A stretch of 27,394 nucleotides of DNA from Tubiluchus corallicola (GCA_030141605.1 JAQGDQ010001735.1:1-27394); one strand, 5' to 3'; positions 16,400 to 27,394 are shown, numbered from the stretch's first letter. The notes: a model not told the origin generated them from the letters alone. A program made the numbers and translations.

Positions 16400-16498
16400 A
16401 TATGCCCTGGCGTTGTCAGCCGCCGGTTTCGAACCCAAGACTGCAACCACAAGGTGTGCACGCAATCTGTAGTGTAGACCACTGGCCAGCATACCCAG
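16400..16498 (-). repeat. tRNA-derived SINE head
   Basis: On the minus strand TGGCCAGTGG (16488-16479) fits the Pol III A box and GGTTCGAAACC (16435-16425) the B box. Their spacing of 53 bases is longer than in most tRNAs but usual for SINEs or long-variable-arm tRNAs. It does not fold as a normal tRNA, so a SINE is preferred to a working tRNA gene. The body and tail of the SINE are not delimited. Confidence 0.65.
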
Positions 16499-16634
16499 GA
16501 CAAAAAACAAGTAAATAAATAAATATGTCTTGAAAGAAATACATTTAATTGGAATCTGCTGTGGTTAGGGATAATAAAGTCACAGTGACTGTCCCTGTAT
16601 TAGTTCCGATATTGATGGAATGAACGCACATTAT

Positions 16635-16728
16635 AACATAAAAAAACATAATGCCCTTTATAGTCTCAATGATTTATGAAATAATATATAATCATTGAGA
16701 GTATAATGAGCATTACGTTTTTTGTGTT
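16635..16728. mobile_element. 94-bp imperfect palindrome, MITE-like
   Basis: AACATAAAAAAACATAATGC... (16635-16674) pairs with the imperfect reverse complement at 16690-16728 around a 15-base AT loop; the inner CTCAATGATT parts match exactly. Size and shape fit a very small hairpin MITE. No target-site duplication was recognised. Confidence 0.6.
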
Positions 16729-16751
16729 AAAGATGACAAGTCTCAGGAGAG

Positions 16752-16776
16752 CTCTCTCTCTCTCTCTCTCTCTCTC
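16752..16776. repeat. (CT)n microsatellite
   Basis: An uninterrupted CT dinucleotide run of about 12 units just downstream of the 94-bp hairpin. Confidence 0.95.
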
Positions 16777-16825
16777 ATATTTTAAGAACACATTTATTAA
16801 ATTTTAAAACCAGACTTGTACGGTA

Positions 16826-16868
16826 GGATTTGAACCTTTCATTCACGAAGTCAATACCATGAGCACCA
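16826..16868 (-). repeat. tRNA-like fragment with B box
   Basis: On the minus strand GGTTCAAATCC (16836-16826) is an exact B-box string, followed by TACC as in a tRNA T arm. TGGTGCTCATGG (16868-16857) loosely resembles an A box but lies only about 30 bases away, so the middle of a tRNA would be missing. Probably a SINE fragment or a chance match. Confidence 0.3.
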
Positions 16869-17411
16869 TTTGCATGGCATGACTTACAAGCAAAAGGTTC
16901 CTGGTTCTAATTCAGACTATGCTGACTTTTTAACATTTCCATATGAGTTTGATTTCAAAACTTAATAACTATGGGTCCGTTTCATTGAAACTGAAATTAG
17001 GATTATGATTAATTACTAGTATTAGTAAATGAAAATGAGAATTTTTAACAATATGGGCTTCAAAATTCGTACTATTTACAGTATTCAAAAACAGGTACTG
17101 AACTGGTTCCGTACCATTTAATCGTACTGTACTAAATTTAAGTAAACAAGAATATCTTGTCCACAATGATTGCATATAATTGGGTATGGCAACATTGGGT
17201 GTCAACGTATGAATAATAGCGATGTATGCTGCAGCCAAGCAAACCTGAAGGAAACGAATCCGAAGTACTGACGTAACAGCGCTTAGAGTGATCCCGACCA
17301 TTCGAAAATTTTCAGACGCAAATTTTCTGCGTACGACAAACTTTTACCGCTTTGTATAGCTTCTAAATCCTTCAGTAGACTTAGCTTACATGCACTTACA
17401 CTTACACTTGT

Positions 17412-17466
17412 CTTAGCTAAGTGGCGTACCGGAATCGCTCCTAGCTAAGGGATGTACCGAAATTGA
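17412..17466. repeat. Degenerate 29-bp direct repeat, two copies
   Basis: CTTAGCTAAGTGGCGTACCG is followed by CTAGCTAAGGGATGTACCGA 29 bases later; the two share the TAGCTAAG and GTACCG cores. The tract sits in a locally GC-richer patch. Confidence 0.55.
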
Positions 17467-18849
17467 TACTACCTCACTTAGGCTACGTAGCGTCTGTGAA
17501 GTGCACGTAACGTGCTAGTCCAAGGGCCTGGAAGTTGAAGCATTATTGACTATGCGGCTCGGTGGTAGGCTATTTAAAATTTCCGTGACACAGAAAGGCG
17601 TTTTTAACAACCCTGGAAGTTGTCATGACTTTACGCTGTATTAAGAGAATTATAATAAGTAGCAGGGTACTTAACATTCACTATACATATACATGTCTAT
17701 AACAATAATAAAACGATAGTACGGTACGTATAGTATAGCACGAAAACTCACGATTTTACCATAACGATTGTGTCTGTTCGAATCAACGATGTGAATATTA
17801 AAAAATGCGAACCAACCAGTTCACCACAAACTGTTCACACCTTTATCTGTATCTAATTGGACTTACGCTTCATAATTTCTTAATTTAACTGCCACAGTTT
17901 ACTAACCAATTATCCAATATTATTGTAACTTATATAAAACTTTTTGACACCAGAAACATTTATTAAATTTACAAAATCCAAATCAGTTCTGTACAATACT
18001 AATATAGACCTAAAAATTTAAATATCCCCGAAATTACCATGAAAAATAATGCAGAGGGTAACAAAAATTTTCAATAAGCAAAGTTATACTGCATTAGAGC
18101 AATGTAATCAGTCCTGTGCTCTCTGAAGTTTCTCTGAAATTACAGTTATAAAAAAATCCATCACTTCATGCAGCTATACTTAATTTATAGCTGAGGTGAC
18201 ATTTACATCTTACAATAAATTACAATGCCACTCTAAAACAACAATTTATCATAGCTATAAACATTCTGCGTCCTCGATAATAGCGACGTAGATTCCGTTT
18301 ATACGCACCTGTATGGTACTCGTCGTAAAATTATTAACAAAAATAGATTAAACACCTATGCGTATGCCAGTATACTAAACACATAAACTTTTTTAGGTGA
18401 CGTATGATTGCAAGAAATCTAATAAACCTTTGCCACAGATCGTTGTCCCGCAGCAACCACACCTAGACTAATTTCACTTTGCTAGAAAAGAATGTCGTTT
18501 TCCCCTCTGCTAGAAAACAACGAAATTTTAAGAAACTTGGCTGAAGTCAAGGAGAAAGTTGTTCTTACAGCCGTAGGGTATTACGCGTTTCATAACGCAA
18601 TAAGGGGATAAAATCCCGTGTTTAACCGTGGGCAGAAAACTAGCAAATTTATGTTACAGGCTATAAATGGTTAAGCTTTTTCCTTGCCTAGATAATAATA
18701 AAGAAACAATAATTTTTTACTTTTTAGTATTGATCAGTTTTCTGTTTTTTTGACATTTACATTATTGTTTTGAGGTTTTATGGGCATATTTGTAGTGTCG
18801 TGCAACCCCAAGAAATCGTGAAATTGGAAATCTTATGATTTAAAAATTA

Positions 18850-18900
18850 CACATGCCAATGCACATACACATGCGCTCACGCACATGCGCGCTCAACATG
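18850..18900. repeat. Alternating purine-pyrimidine (CA/TG/GC) tract
   Basis: A run of ACACATGCC, GCACATACACATGCGC and CGCACATGCGCGC strings, mostly alternating purine and pyrimidine. Such DNA can adopt left-handed helix; here it is only a low-complexity observation. Confidence 0.5.
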
Positions 18901-20544
18901 TACAGTTTGTACAAGCAGATAACGAAATATAGAACAGCAGGAATACATCGGCGAAAAGTCAAGATCATTCTCGTCACCATGGCAGTATGTCAGTTATGTT
19001 GGTAACTACAAATGTCGATAAAATAATGGACTCTGTTGTTGCCCCAAACACTGTTTTGCCACAGTTAGCTTAAAATTATTGGGAACTATAATTACCTTTC
19101 TCGCTCGAGACTAATAATAGTAATGCATCTTACGCTACGGAGTCATCACATCGAAAAAAAAATGACACGCAACTGCCAAACACTGGCACATATTGTCCAC
19201 TTGGGAAATAATTTGTCTGTTATTATCCCATACTAGCTTGAACTCCCCAGAATTGCGGATTAATAAGTATTGTGATGGCTTCCTACACCTGGGAAACTCC
19301 CATGCTAGTACTCAGCTGCCTGACTTCGTCGTAAACCGTAGATAATGAAGGGCTTCCTCTATTGCTGAAAGGGTCGTTGAGAAAAGAAACTCAAGAAATA
19401 ACCACGTCGGAAACTGAATTGAGTTGCTACTTATAAATATTCTTCAAAAAAACTGCTAACAGGCTGAATTGTTCTACTAAATTTTATTATTTAATGAAGA
19501 TATATCGATATATCTATAGGATTGACTATTTATTCACACTTGCAACACCTTGGAAACAGATACATCGACTGTAGCGACATGTGGTACGCGAAATATAGAT
19601 GGTTATTAAAATTTACTATCTAAAAAACAACCGGATTTATGGATGCTGTCTGAATGCACAGTTACATATGCCCCTGCTCTGCAATACTTTAGGACGTTTG
19701 AGTTGCGAGTTGCGGACATTTCAGTTACATAATACAAATTACTGCAAACGCAAAAATATCGGTGGAAAAGATATCATGAAGGCTTAAAACGATGGGTTGC
19801 GACAAAATTTCAATTGTGTTAGTTTTTTACTGGTTCTATACTGTGCTGTTTTTAAAAATGCTAGCACTGTTTTGTTTCTTGTTGCAATATCGAGGTTTGA
19901 GGGATTGTCTTTCGACAGAATTGCTATTCCGTAGAGAATATTAAGCCTATTCTCCCGAGTATTAAGTAGTGCAACTCACCTAAGCAAAGAAATTACTACA
20001 GACACTCAGAAAACTCAGCTTATTTGCAGTAATAGTTATAGCTGTGGGGAAAGTTTGTTTCATTAAAACTGCTGTTTTCTGTAATGATGTAGCTTTTTTA
20101 CGAAATTTCTTATAGTCAAAATTGGCAAAACATCACAAGCAGCTTGTGTTTACTTTCTATTACATGATTTAAATGACCTAGCTTAGCGAATTTTGTTCAT
20201 ATATGATTTTTTGTTTTATCGACGGAGCTAAATGAAAATACTTGCAGTTGGCTTAGAATTAAGCAGATATACGACCAGAAAAGGTAGTTTTCTGCAGATA
20301 ACAATACTAAAGTTTCAAAAAAAGATTTATAATAATATTAAGGAACACATCACAAGTGATTTTTGGAAATAATATATTCTAACAAAAATGCCAGCGGATT
20401 CAACGTGTTCAAGCGTGTTCAAAGTGTTTGGATTTTGGAAAGAAGAGCCAGACGTTCAAAAAATCAGAACACTGGATCCTAGGAAAGAAGAAATACAAAA
20501 CGAAACTAAATACACGAAAGAGCCAGCTTCTATGAATCGACATG

Positions 20545-20597
20545 TTTATTGAGCGACGATCGTTTCGGCTATTGAAGCCATTATCAACTATAAATGA
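20545..20597 (-). ncRNA. Hammerhead-ribozyme-like motif, left copy
   Basis: The minus strand carries the same string as the right copy: TTGATAATGGCTTCAATAGC, then CGAAACGATCGTC, then GCTCAATAAA. TTTAT upstream can again pair with ATAAA downstream. The same two core changes occur, so they were present before the two arms separated or were copied between them. Confidence 0.45.
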
Positions 20598-20790
20598 AGC
20601 TAAAAAGAAAAATAAACATTAATGATACAAAGGCACAAACTGAAACTAACAAACAACAGATTGGAATTTAACTAATTTCTTCCGTTACAACCTAGTTTAT
20701 TTTGACAAGTTAAATTCTAATCTGTTGCTTTGTAGTTTCGGTTTGTGCCTTTGTATGATTAATGCATTATTTATTCTTCTTTTTGACTTG

Positions 20791-20843
20791 ATTTATATTT
20801 TGATAATGGCTTCAATAGCCGAAACGATCGTCGCTCAATAAAA
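20791..20843 (+). ncRNA. Hammerhead-ribozyme-like motif, right copy
   Basis: Read 5' to 3': TTGATAA (20800-20806, against the CUGANGA core), a stem GGCT-TCAAT-AGCC (20808-20820), GAAAC (20821-20825), then the palindromic ACGATCGT forming stem III, and GTC with the expected cleavage C at 20832. TTTAT (20792-20796) can pair with ATAAA (20838-20842) as outer stem I. Compared with the canonical core, C3 is U and G8 is A, which would keep a pair at that place, and there is an extra U before stem II. Activity is therefore doubtful; descent from a hammerhead is the inference. Confidence 0.45.
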
Positions 20844-20846
20844 ACA

Positions 20847-23338
20847 TGTTGACTAACGAAACTATTGTAATAAAGAAACACAGAAGGCCAATGGTGTTGA
20901 TGATGAGCGGTTAATTATAAAAATATGGCATACATAGTGACATCTATAATGGATTATATGAAGGCTACTGGTGTATATGTTATGCAAAGCTGCTTTGGGC
21001 ATCATACTTCGTACAAAAATATACATTCACTGACAAGTAGTCAGTGACTGTACCGCAATAATGAATGATGTAGTGCGCAAAAATCCTATGTCGAAATCAG
21101 ACACCTGTTTCATATAATACTCATACTTCAAGCGGAGGTAAAAATGCTAACATTACTAACTGAAAACTATACCCCCCTGAATGACATTTATAATAATGAG
21201 TTTAACGTGTACAAGGCAAGGTGACCGCTGACCAAGATTAAGGCAAACAGATGCTTCAGATTGTTATTGTTTTCGATGTTTTGCTAAAAACTATGATAAA
21301 GTATCTGAAAACGATCCGAAAGGGAATTCGGGTCGATATTCCGCTGCATCGCCCACAAGCTCACAACCTTTGTCTTGCAACTTGACAGAAAGCAATTCAG
21401 CGTCGAGTTGACACGAACGATTTCGAAAACTAAAAGCTCTAAAAGTCAAAATTAATGATCACCTATTGGCTATTAAACTTCGGCTGCAGTTCTGGCAACG
21501 CCGCAGGGATTTCTGTTACGAGAGGAATCACAATGTTTTAGCAGTGATAACTCTGGGGCGGGGAAGTAGTAGTGGTTAGAAAAACTAACACCAGTATTTA
21601 GAAAGTTGGCACAAATAAAATCTTAGATTGTAAGCAATTAAGGAAAGAAAACCTGTTTGTAATTTTTAATGTTGAGAACAGGAAGAATAAAGCCTAAAAA
21701 TCGCTTTTTTATTGTGGATTTCATTAATTTTCTAAAAACATTAAAATAGTCAGTTTCTACCATTTTACTGTTACCAATTTAATCAAATCGTTTTGATAAA
21801 CTTGGAGTATAAGAAATAGTAAAAAACACGTATACCCCTGATTGAAGTTTTCCAGCTTGAGATGAAGTTTTCAGAAACTATGAGCTGGTGCCGTCAATGT
21901 ACCTGGACATAGCTAGTGGCCTAGGATTTTTTCGAATACATTCAGACGAAGTTTTCAGACAAAATATCTTCGAAATAAAGAAACTATAGTCTATAGGTAG
22001 TTGAACACTAAGTATTCCTACGTAAGTAATAATATAAAAATAATAAAAGTGGTGAAAGGACAAATTTTCACCAACGTATGTTAGCAAAGAACTAAATTTG
22101 AAAATATTTTTTGATAAGACATATGATCTGCAAAGTGAGTACAGTTAAAGCAAATATACGCGACAACACGAAAACAGTGAATATTCTCAGTACGTACATA
22201 GCTCAGCGAAGTATTTGTCGACACATTGCAGAAACAAACAAGGCGTAAAATCAATTTTGTAAAACAAACAAGCAAAAGTCAATTCGTCAAAAATTGCGTG
22301 TACGCTATGTCTTACACTTGTGCAAACATATTACCGGGTGGATATTTGAACCACACGCAATACCTAGAGCACTTGATTACTAAAAAAGAGCAGCGCCAAT
22401 TTTATTACTCGGTATCATTTTCACAGAACTGGCAAATGCGCATTAAACCAATGAACACACGAGTTTGAAATATTAGACACGTCATACGTGAATATAAAAT
22501 TTAAATTCATGATCCCAAAATGTTATTAACAGTATGTTCACGGCAAGAAGCTTGTTGCAATCTCACGATTTTACCTGTAGAACTTGCAAATAATGAAGTC
22601 AGTGAATAAACGTAAATAAAAATTTTGTATTAACTCTTTTAATTAATTCATTAATTTATTAGTTTGGTAAGCATTTCAGTTAGTTAGGTAATCGAAAGAG
22701 ATTCCAAAGTTGAATTTCGAATAACGAAAGAATGAGTAACATAAAAAAATTTCAACAATTGCTAAACAACCGTTTATTTTGGTACTACTTTCCCTGCCTA
22801 AGCATTTGGACATGTGGATTTTTAGCATTTGGTTAACTCTGATTATGATACCCGTCTTCTCGTTCGAAATTCAACTTAGGAATCTTTGTTTATTATCCTA
22901 TGTTAAGGAAAATACTGGCTGCAAAGACTTCTCAAAAAGTTGCAACGATATTTCACATTTCAATGACAAATTTTAATTTTTTTTATTTTTAATTAAACGG
23001 CTAAGCAATTTTGCAATTTTAATTATTCTTCTAATAATAATTAATATTCTTCTTCCTTTTGCAACAACACAAATATTGTTGCATGCATTCGTTTTATTAT
23101 TAATTGATGATCTGTTTTATTGTTTTACATATTATAATCATCTAGAGAATTATCGTTTTACGCAAAAAAGAACTCCAAGTGTTCTGCATCTTGCTACGTC
23201 AACTTTGTAATTCGATTAATTTTCTTTATTTTAACTTGGTTTAACTTTGTACTGCAATGCCAATGGCTTCTAATATTTAACATTCCTGCAAACATAATAA
23301 TTCAAGTCCTACGTACAGCCATAACAATTAGTTTATAA
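20847..23338. other. Unassigned stretch
   Basis: AT-rich DNA with short open frames only (the longest about 80 codons at 22226-22468 plus) and no recognisable domains, RNA genes or repeats beyond simple AT-rich runs. Confidence 0.4.
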
Positions 23339-23395
23339 ACGACGATGACGACGATGACAACACGAACAGTGCAACGACAACGAGTACGGCAACAA
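23339..23395 (+). repeat. Degenerate trinucleotide (GAC/GAT/ACA) tract
   Basis: ACGACGATGACGACGATGAC is followed by ACA/ACG triplets to about 23395. It is a cryptic microsatellite; the reading frame is not embedded in a longer ORF. Confidence 0.7.
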
Positions 23396-23908
23396 TAAAA
23401 GCTTTACTTTACATGTTGATTCAAAGCTGGCCCATTAATTTCTATGCAGTCACTAAAAACTGGTATTGTTAAACCCACTCGGCGTCAGTGTCAGATTGTC
23501 ATCAACGTTTGTTTGTGTTTGGAAGGCGTTTCTAGGCGTTGTAATTTTCTGATGTATGTATATGATGGTTATGTTAATTGCATAGATGTACGCACTACAT
23601 TAGTACGCTGAAATAACGATTTCTAGATGGTTAACATGGTGACAATAAAATGATGACTGTGTAGACAGGCGCAATCTATTTACGAGAACTGTTGCAAGCC
23701 TCATACGAGTATCCAAGTAATTATTACCTTTACGATAAAAGGAGCCACTAATTAAGTTGCAAAATTTATTAGTCTGAGTAGGTAATATTCCTAGATTCAA
23801 GTCTGGGTTTCTCAGCAGTAATGTAATTGAGCCAGTCAGACACTAAACACAAAACTGTAAGAAGATGAATAGCACGCATTTGCGTAGTACATAGTTAACA
23901 CGAATGTA

Positions 23909-24069
23909 GGTAAAATGGCACAGGAAAAAATAGCATGGTAAAAATAGCGTAGGAAAAAATGACATAGAAAAAATGGCACAAATAGAATAGCAGGTAGAAA
24001 CGGCACAGCAAAATATGGCACAAATAGAAAAGTAGACAAAAAATGGTACAGGAAAAATGGCACATTATG
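23909..24069 (+). repeat. Left subrepeat array (AAAAATGGCACAGG-like)
   Basis: About nine to ten units, mostly near 14 bases, each a run of A followed by TGGCACAGG or variants (TAGCATGGT, TGACATAG, CGGCACAGC), with two longer interrupted units containing AAATAGAA. Confidence 0.85.
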
Positions 24070-24456
24070 TAAAACATGAGTTTAGGGTTATTTTAGTTGT
24101 TTTTGCCAGCGCTAATGAAGTTATGCTTGTATGTTTGTTTGTTTTTTTTTTGGCTGTCTTTTGTCTGTTATAGCAGTAAGCCTATAACGCAAGAACCACC
24201 TAACAGATTTACACAAAATATTGTGGAGAAGGCGGGTATAGGGTGCCAAAATAGGCGTTTTTCGCTCATTCCTTTTTCACAAAACTTGACCGAACAACAG
24301 CACGTACAAAAACATTCGTGAAGCACTTCGTGGAAGTCTCAGAAAGAGTGTTTACTACTTCAATTTTATTATCTCCACCGACAAGAAATTTTCGCTTGGA
24401 AGACTGTGAGGCGCTGACGTTAATTTTTGCATATTAAACGTGTATAGCCTTATAAG

Positions 24457-24493
<37 letters not shown>

Positions 24494-24751
24494 ATCCTAT
24501 GACCATGCCAAAATTAATGGTTAAAGAAAGATAAATAAATGCAGTGTGGAATATGCGTGCATTATTGATTATAAGTCTTTTGCTAGTCTATCTAATACCA
24601 ATACAGGTACATTTTTGTATGTTTGCTTGTTTATCTTTGTTTACGCTTTTTTTACCAAAAGAATAGATAAATAATTTTAAGATCGTTCGGCTTTGGCGTA
24701 GAGCTGCTTCCTATTGAGCGCATTCTAATTTTATTACAGAAATCAACTGCA
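24070..24751. other. Centre of the foldback-type element
   Basis: It contains a T-rich patch, AAGCCTATAACGCAAGAACC and nearby text of the sort seen in dispersed repeats, a (TA)n run at 24461-24491 and no open frame with a recognisable domain. Confidence 0.4.
24461..24491. repeat. (TA)n microsatellite
   Basis: An uninterrupted TA dinucleotide run of about 15 units inside the foldback-type element. Confidence 0.95.
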
Positions 24752-24913
24752 TCAAAATGTGCCAGTTTACCTACTTCCATTTGTGCCATTTTTTTCTGTG
24801 CCATTTTTGTTGTACTCTTTTTACCTGTGCCATCGTTACCTATTTTTTCATTTGTGTCACTTTTTTCAGTGCTCTATTCTATGTGATATTTTTCCTGTGC
24901 CATTTTTACAGTG
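24752..24913 (-). repeat. Right subrepeat array (reverse orientation)
   Basis: CTGTGCCATTTTT-like units on the plus strand are the reverse complement of the left array, with similar interrupted units (AAATGGAAGTAGGTAAA on the minus strand). The arms are diverged, so this element is older than the one at 1-5366. Confidence 0.85.
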
Positions 24914-27394
24914 CACCCAGCTAACACAAGGCTTTGCAAAAATAAATTCCGGTTGACGGGCAATGGTCTGCAGCGTTGCATACATTTTACAATTGTCTTT
25001 CCTCCTCCTCCATGTTCAACCACTGCGGCATGCCTTTCCTAAATATTACGTCACGCATTACGTATTAACACTTTTTCGCCAGGCACGCACATATGCGCCT
25101 TTATCACGACGTTTACCGTATAAAAATGAAAAATGACCGTTGCTCTTACACGTGAAACTGTAAAATACGCGAACAGTGCATTAAATCGAAATGAAGGCAA
25201 ATGATCTCAGTGCCTTAAATAGCTTGTACCTTAACATTTAATGCATTTAATATATCTAATATGTTAATATCTAATTTAAATGTAGTTAGCAAAATTAAAT
25301 AAAGATTTAATAACATACCAAGAGGAAGCACAGTAGCCCCAAAAGTGATCTTCAAACAAATTAAAATTACACTACATAATATATAACTAAGATGTAAGAT
25401 GCTTATAACTGCAGAAATTCAGTCTTACCATAATTTACTCTGTACACACGCTTTTGCAAGTTTGTTTGGAAAATGTGATTTTACTGCTGTTTAGACAGCA
25501 GACTACATAGCTAGGCACATAATGTAACAACTATAGTTAAGTTGAATGTTAAAACACAGGGAAACGCTTTTTATAAATAAACCTTAAAAATTCTTGAAAT
25601 TTTATATCTTTTACGTGCTGTCTCATTGTATGTACGACTTGCGTTAGCAGTAACACTATATGTGAATTTAAACTCCCCCGATGACCGTTAGACCCAGCCA
25701 TTTTAACGGTAAGTCGTTTGAATTAGATTAACATTGTGAAAAATTTGGAAAAATAATCAGAGCGTTCGTAACACACTCTTCGCTAGGCAAAAGTATAAAT
25801 TACTTTATATTGTCAATAATGTGTTTTTTATGAATCAGTGGTGCACACTGGGATGGCGATACAGTAATGTTTTATGAGAGCGCCATTATCTTAGATTTAA
25901 ATTATTGAGAATTTTTTTCTTATTACATAAGTCTTTCAAACAGGTAAGCATGATGCCTTAAATAATATAACTTTTTGTATAAAGTGTTTTGGGATATACT
26001 TTAAAATTCATTTTCTTCCTCTTTAACTGAATAAAACCGATGAATAGAATTGAAACAGTGCAGCGATTAGAATTTTAAAAGTATCTGAAATCGAAATTTA
26101 TGATTATATAAGTTTCACAAACAGCGAAGCTACTGTAACACTTCTTTCGATACTTTTAAATAATTGTTGTAGTACATGTAACTGATTAAGATTATAAAGG
26201 TTGTACTAATCTTTTGAACAACTAATTTAAATTGTTTATTAACGAAGTCTACTTTGCTGGCCACTTCTTATACGCATAGCCACTAGGACAACATTTTTTT
26301 TATAAATGCAGATCCTAGTCTTGGGAGAAAGTATCTGTTGCAAGCGTTTTTCTTGATGCGGGTGAAGTTGTAACAGCGACATTATTGCGACTGCTGAAGT
26401 TACGGGATATGAAATTGTGGGCGCTGAGGTTAATGGTGCTAGGGGAGTGGGCATCGAGAAATAGGTGCTGATTTTACAAGCACCGAGTGAGCAAGCATCA
26501 AGAAATGCGCGTTTGACCATCTCACTTTTTATGATAAAAATAAAAATGTCAGTTTGCAATTTCATGAATTTCTTTTTTACTTCGTGATGCTTTTCAATAT
26601 TATTCAAGCAGCTTATCGTTCCGTTCAATTTAATTGGTCACTGCAGTGCTCAACACTCACTTACAATTGGATATCTGGAAAATAGTTTATTATACATTGA
26701 CTACAGCCAAAGCCCTGTCAAAAGGCACATGAAACTGCGCAGTATCAAAAAGATCCGCTGACATTACCGCTATGGGTACTTTTGCGTACTCAGTTGTGCA
26801 GGCTTCAGCACTTACTAAACCTACTGTAATAAACAAATATTATGATCTGATCATTAGTATAGGTGGAGGTCGGCTCAGTTGGAAATACTTCAGCCATTAA
26901 AGCACAGTTTGCAGTCATTAAATTGCAGTCTATCCTCTGCAGGAAATATATCTTGTTGTTACCCATTTTATGACTAAAAGGGAAAATACACTAGAAGCTA
27001 AACTTTGACTAAGCCAGCTGAGATCAAGCTCCGTTGAGAGGCTGGGATCTATCAAACTCTGTCAGTATTTTCTCGTGGAATCTCTTCAGAACTGGCTTCA
27101 AGTCCAGCAAAATGCAGACCATTGAGATCAAACAACTAAGCGACAATGTCCAGCTCCTTGTAAGCCGATTTCCGCACATTTACTGCACGAGTATGCCAAG
27201 GCGAGCTTAAAGATGAATTAAGATAACTTCATAATAATAAATATTATTTAAAATTATTAATTTATTGCACCAACCAACCAATTACAGCAACAATGTAACA
27301 AAAAAACATTCGTTTACGCTATGGTAATATCATTACTACAAAATATAATTGTTTCTTTGCTTAAGAAAAGAGCATAACAGTTTTTTCTCTAGTT
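24914..27394. other. Unassigned stretch
   Basis: No gene is recognised. A 129-codon minus-strand frame at 26628-26239 lies over a slightly GC-richer patch with short GCTGA.GTTA repeats; it has no familiar motif. Around 26995-27215 two plus-strand frames and one minus-strand frame stay open for 30-60 codons in a less AT-rich patch, which may be a decayed coding or transposon remnant, but no family can be named. Confidence 0.35.

Larger units (their letters stand above)
16869..20540. other. Unassigned stretch
   Basis: No gene is recognised. A minus-strand frame of 110 codons at 17301-16969 is the longest here but shows no domain and has an ordinary random look. The stretch contains a degenerate two-copy repeat (17412-17466) and a CA/TG-rich alternating tract (18850-18900). 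Confidence 0.4.
20541..20846. mobile_element. 306-bp palindromic element, Penelope-like end pair or MITE
   Basis: A left arm (20541-20673) and its imperfect reverse complement (20708-20846) flank a 34-base centre. The outer 40 bases of the arms are nearly identical and both start with CATGTTT. Each outer arm carries a hammerhead-ribozyme-like string (listed separately), so the element resembles two short terminal pieces of a Penelope-like retroelement in opposite orientation. A plain MITE with terminal inverted repeats would look the same in size. No protein is encoded. Confidence 0.75.
23909..24913. mobile_element. Foldback-type element with subrepeat-built inverted arms
   Basis: Two arrays of a short AAAAATGGCACAGG-like unit lie in opposite orientation, at 23909-24069 and 24752-24913, around about 680 bases. 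Reverse complementing the right array aligns it with the left from its outer end (TAAAATGGCACAGG) to its inner end (GGCACATT.TG), so it is one long inverted repeat and not two unrelated arrays. Long inverted arms made of tandem subrepeats are the hallmark of foldback (FB-like) transposons. The centre encodes no recognised protein. Target-site duplications were not identified. Confidence 0.7.

Noticed and set aside
16400-16498. Functional tRNA gene
   Set aside because: A and B boxes are good, but a cloverleaf with proper acceptor and anticodon arms cannot be drawn; a SINE head fits better.
16969-17301. 110-codon minus-strand ORF
   Set aside because: No family resemblance or motif; not supported as an exon.
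23909-24069. CRISPR array
   Set aside because: Units are about 14 bases, degenerate and without spacers, in a eukaryotic context.
23884-24940. Target-site duplication around the foldback-like element (AGTTAACACGAA against AGCTAACACAAG)
   Set aside because: The similar strings are imperfect and are not next to the arm ends at equal distance.
26239-26628. 129-codon minus-strand ORF
   Set aside because: No domain is seen; the opposite strand has weak repeats that may explain the absence of stops.

Overview
This is an AT-rich, gene-poor stretch of a eukaryotic, most probably invertebrate animal, genome. The evidence is a spliced receptor exon of the metabotropic glutamate receptor (mGluR) family, tRNA-derived SINE promoters, a decayed LINE reverse transcriptase, a hairpin element with hammerhead-ribozyme-like motifs of the kind known from Penelope-like elements, and long non-coding stretches with microsatellites. 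No bacterial operons, ribosome binding sites or CRISPR arrays are visible. The phylum cannot be fixed from this sequence alone.

Only one convincing gene is present. On the minus strand, 9856-9187 is the first coding exon of a group I (mGluR1/5-like) receptor. It holds a signal peptide and the first part of the extracellular glutamate-binding domain, and ends at a clear GT splice donor. The following exons lie towards lower coordinates but are not recognisable here, so 9186-1 is best read as a long first intron (or its start) carrying a large insertion.

Layout: 1-5366 is a large inverted repeat, with arms of about 1.3 kb that are nearly identical and in opposite orientation, separated by about 2.76 kb. 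The arms carry a degenerate tRNA-like SINE. 5367-9186 is apparent intron. 9187-9856 is the mGluR exon, with small upstream ORFs just before it. 9950-15420 is non-coding apart from an 81-bp tandem duplication and a 13-bp-stem hairpin. 15430-16078 is the 3' end of a broken LINE. 16400-16870 is a cluster of small repeats: a tRNA-derived SINE head, a 94-bp hairpin element, (CT)n, and a tRNA-like B box. 20541-20846 is a palindromic element with two opposed hammerhead-like motifs. 23909-24913 is a foldback-type element whose inverted arms are built of short subrepeats. The rest is unassigned.

The pieces do not form a pathway. The window is one receptor exon within repeat-rich DNA. The points most worth checking are the two foldback-like elements (one very young by arm identity), the paired hammerhead-like motifs, and the start and leader of the receptor gene.
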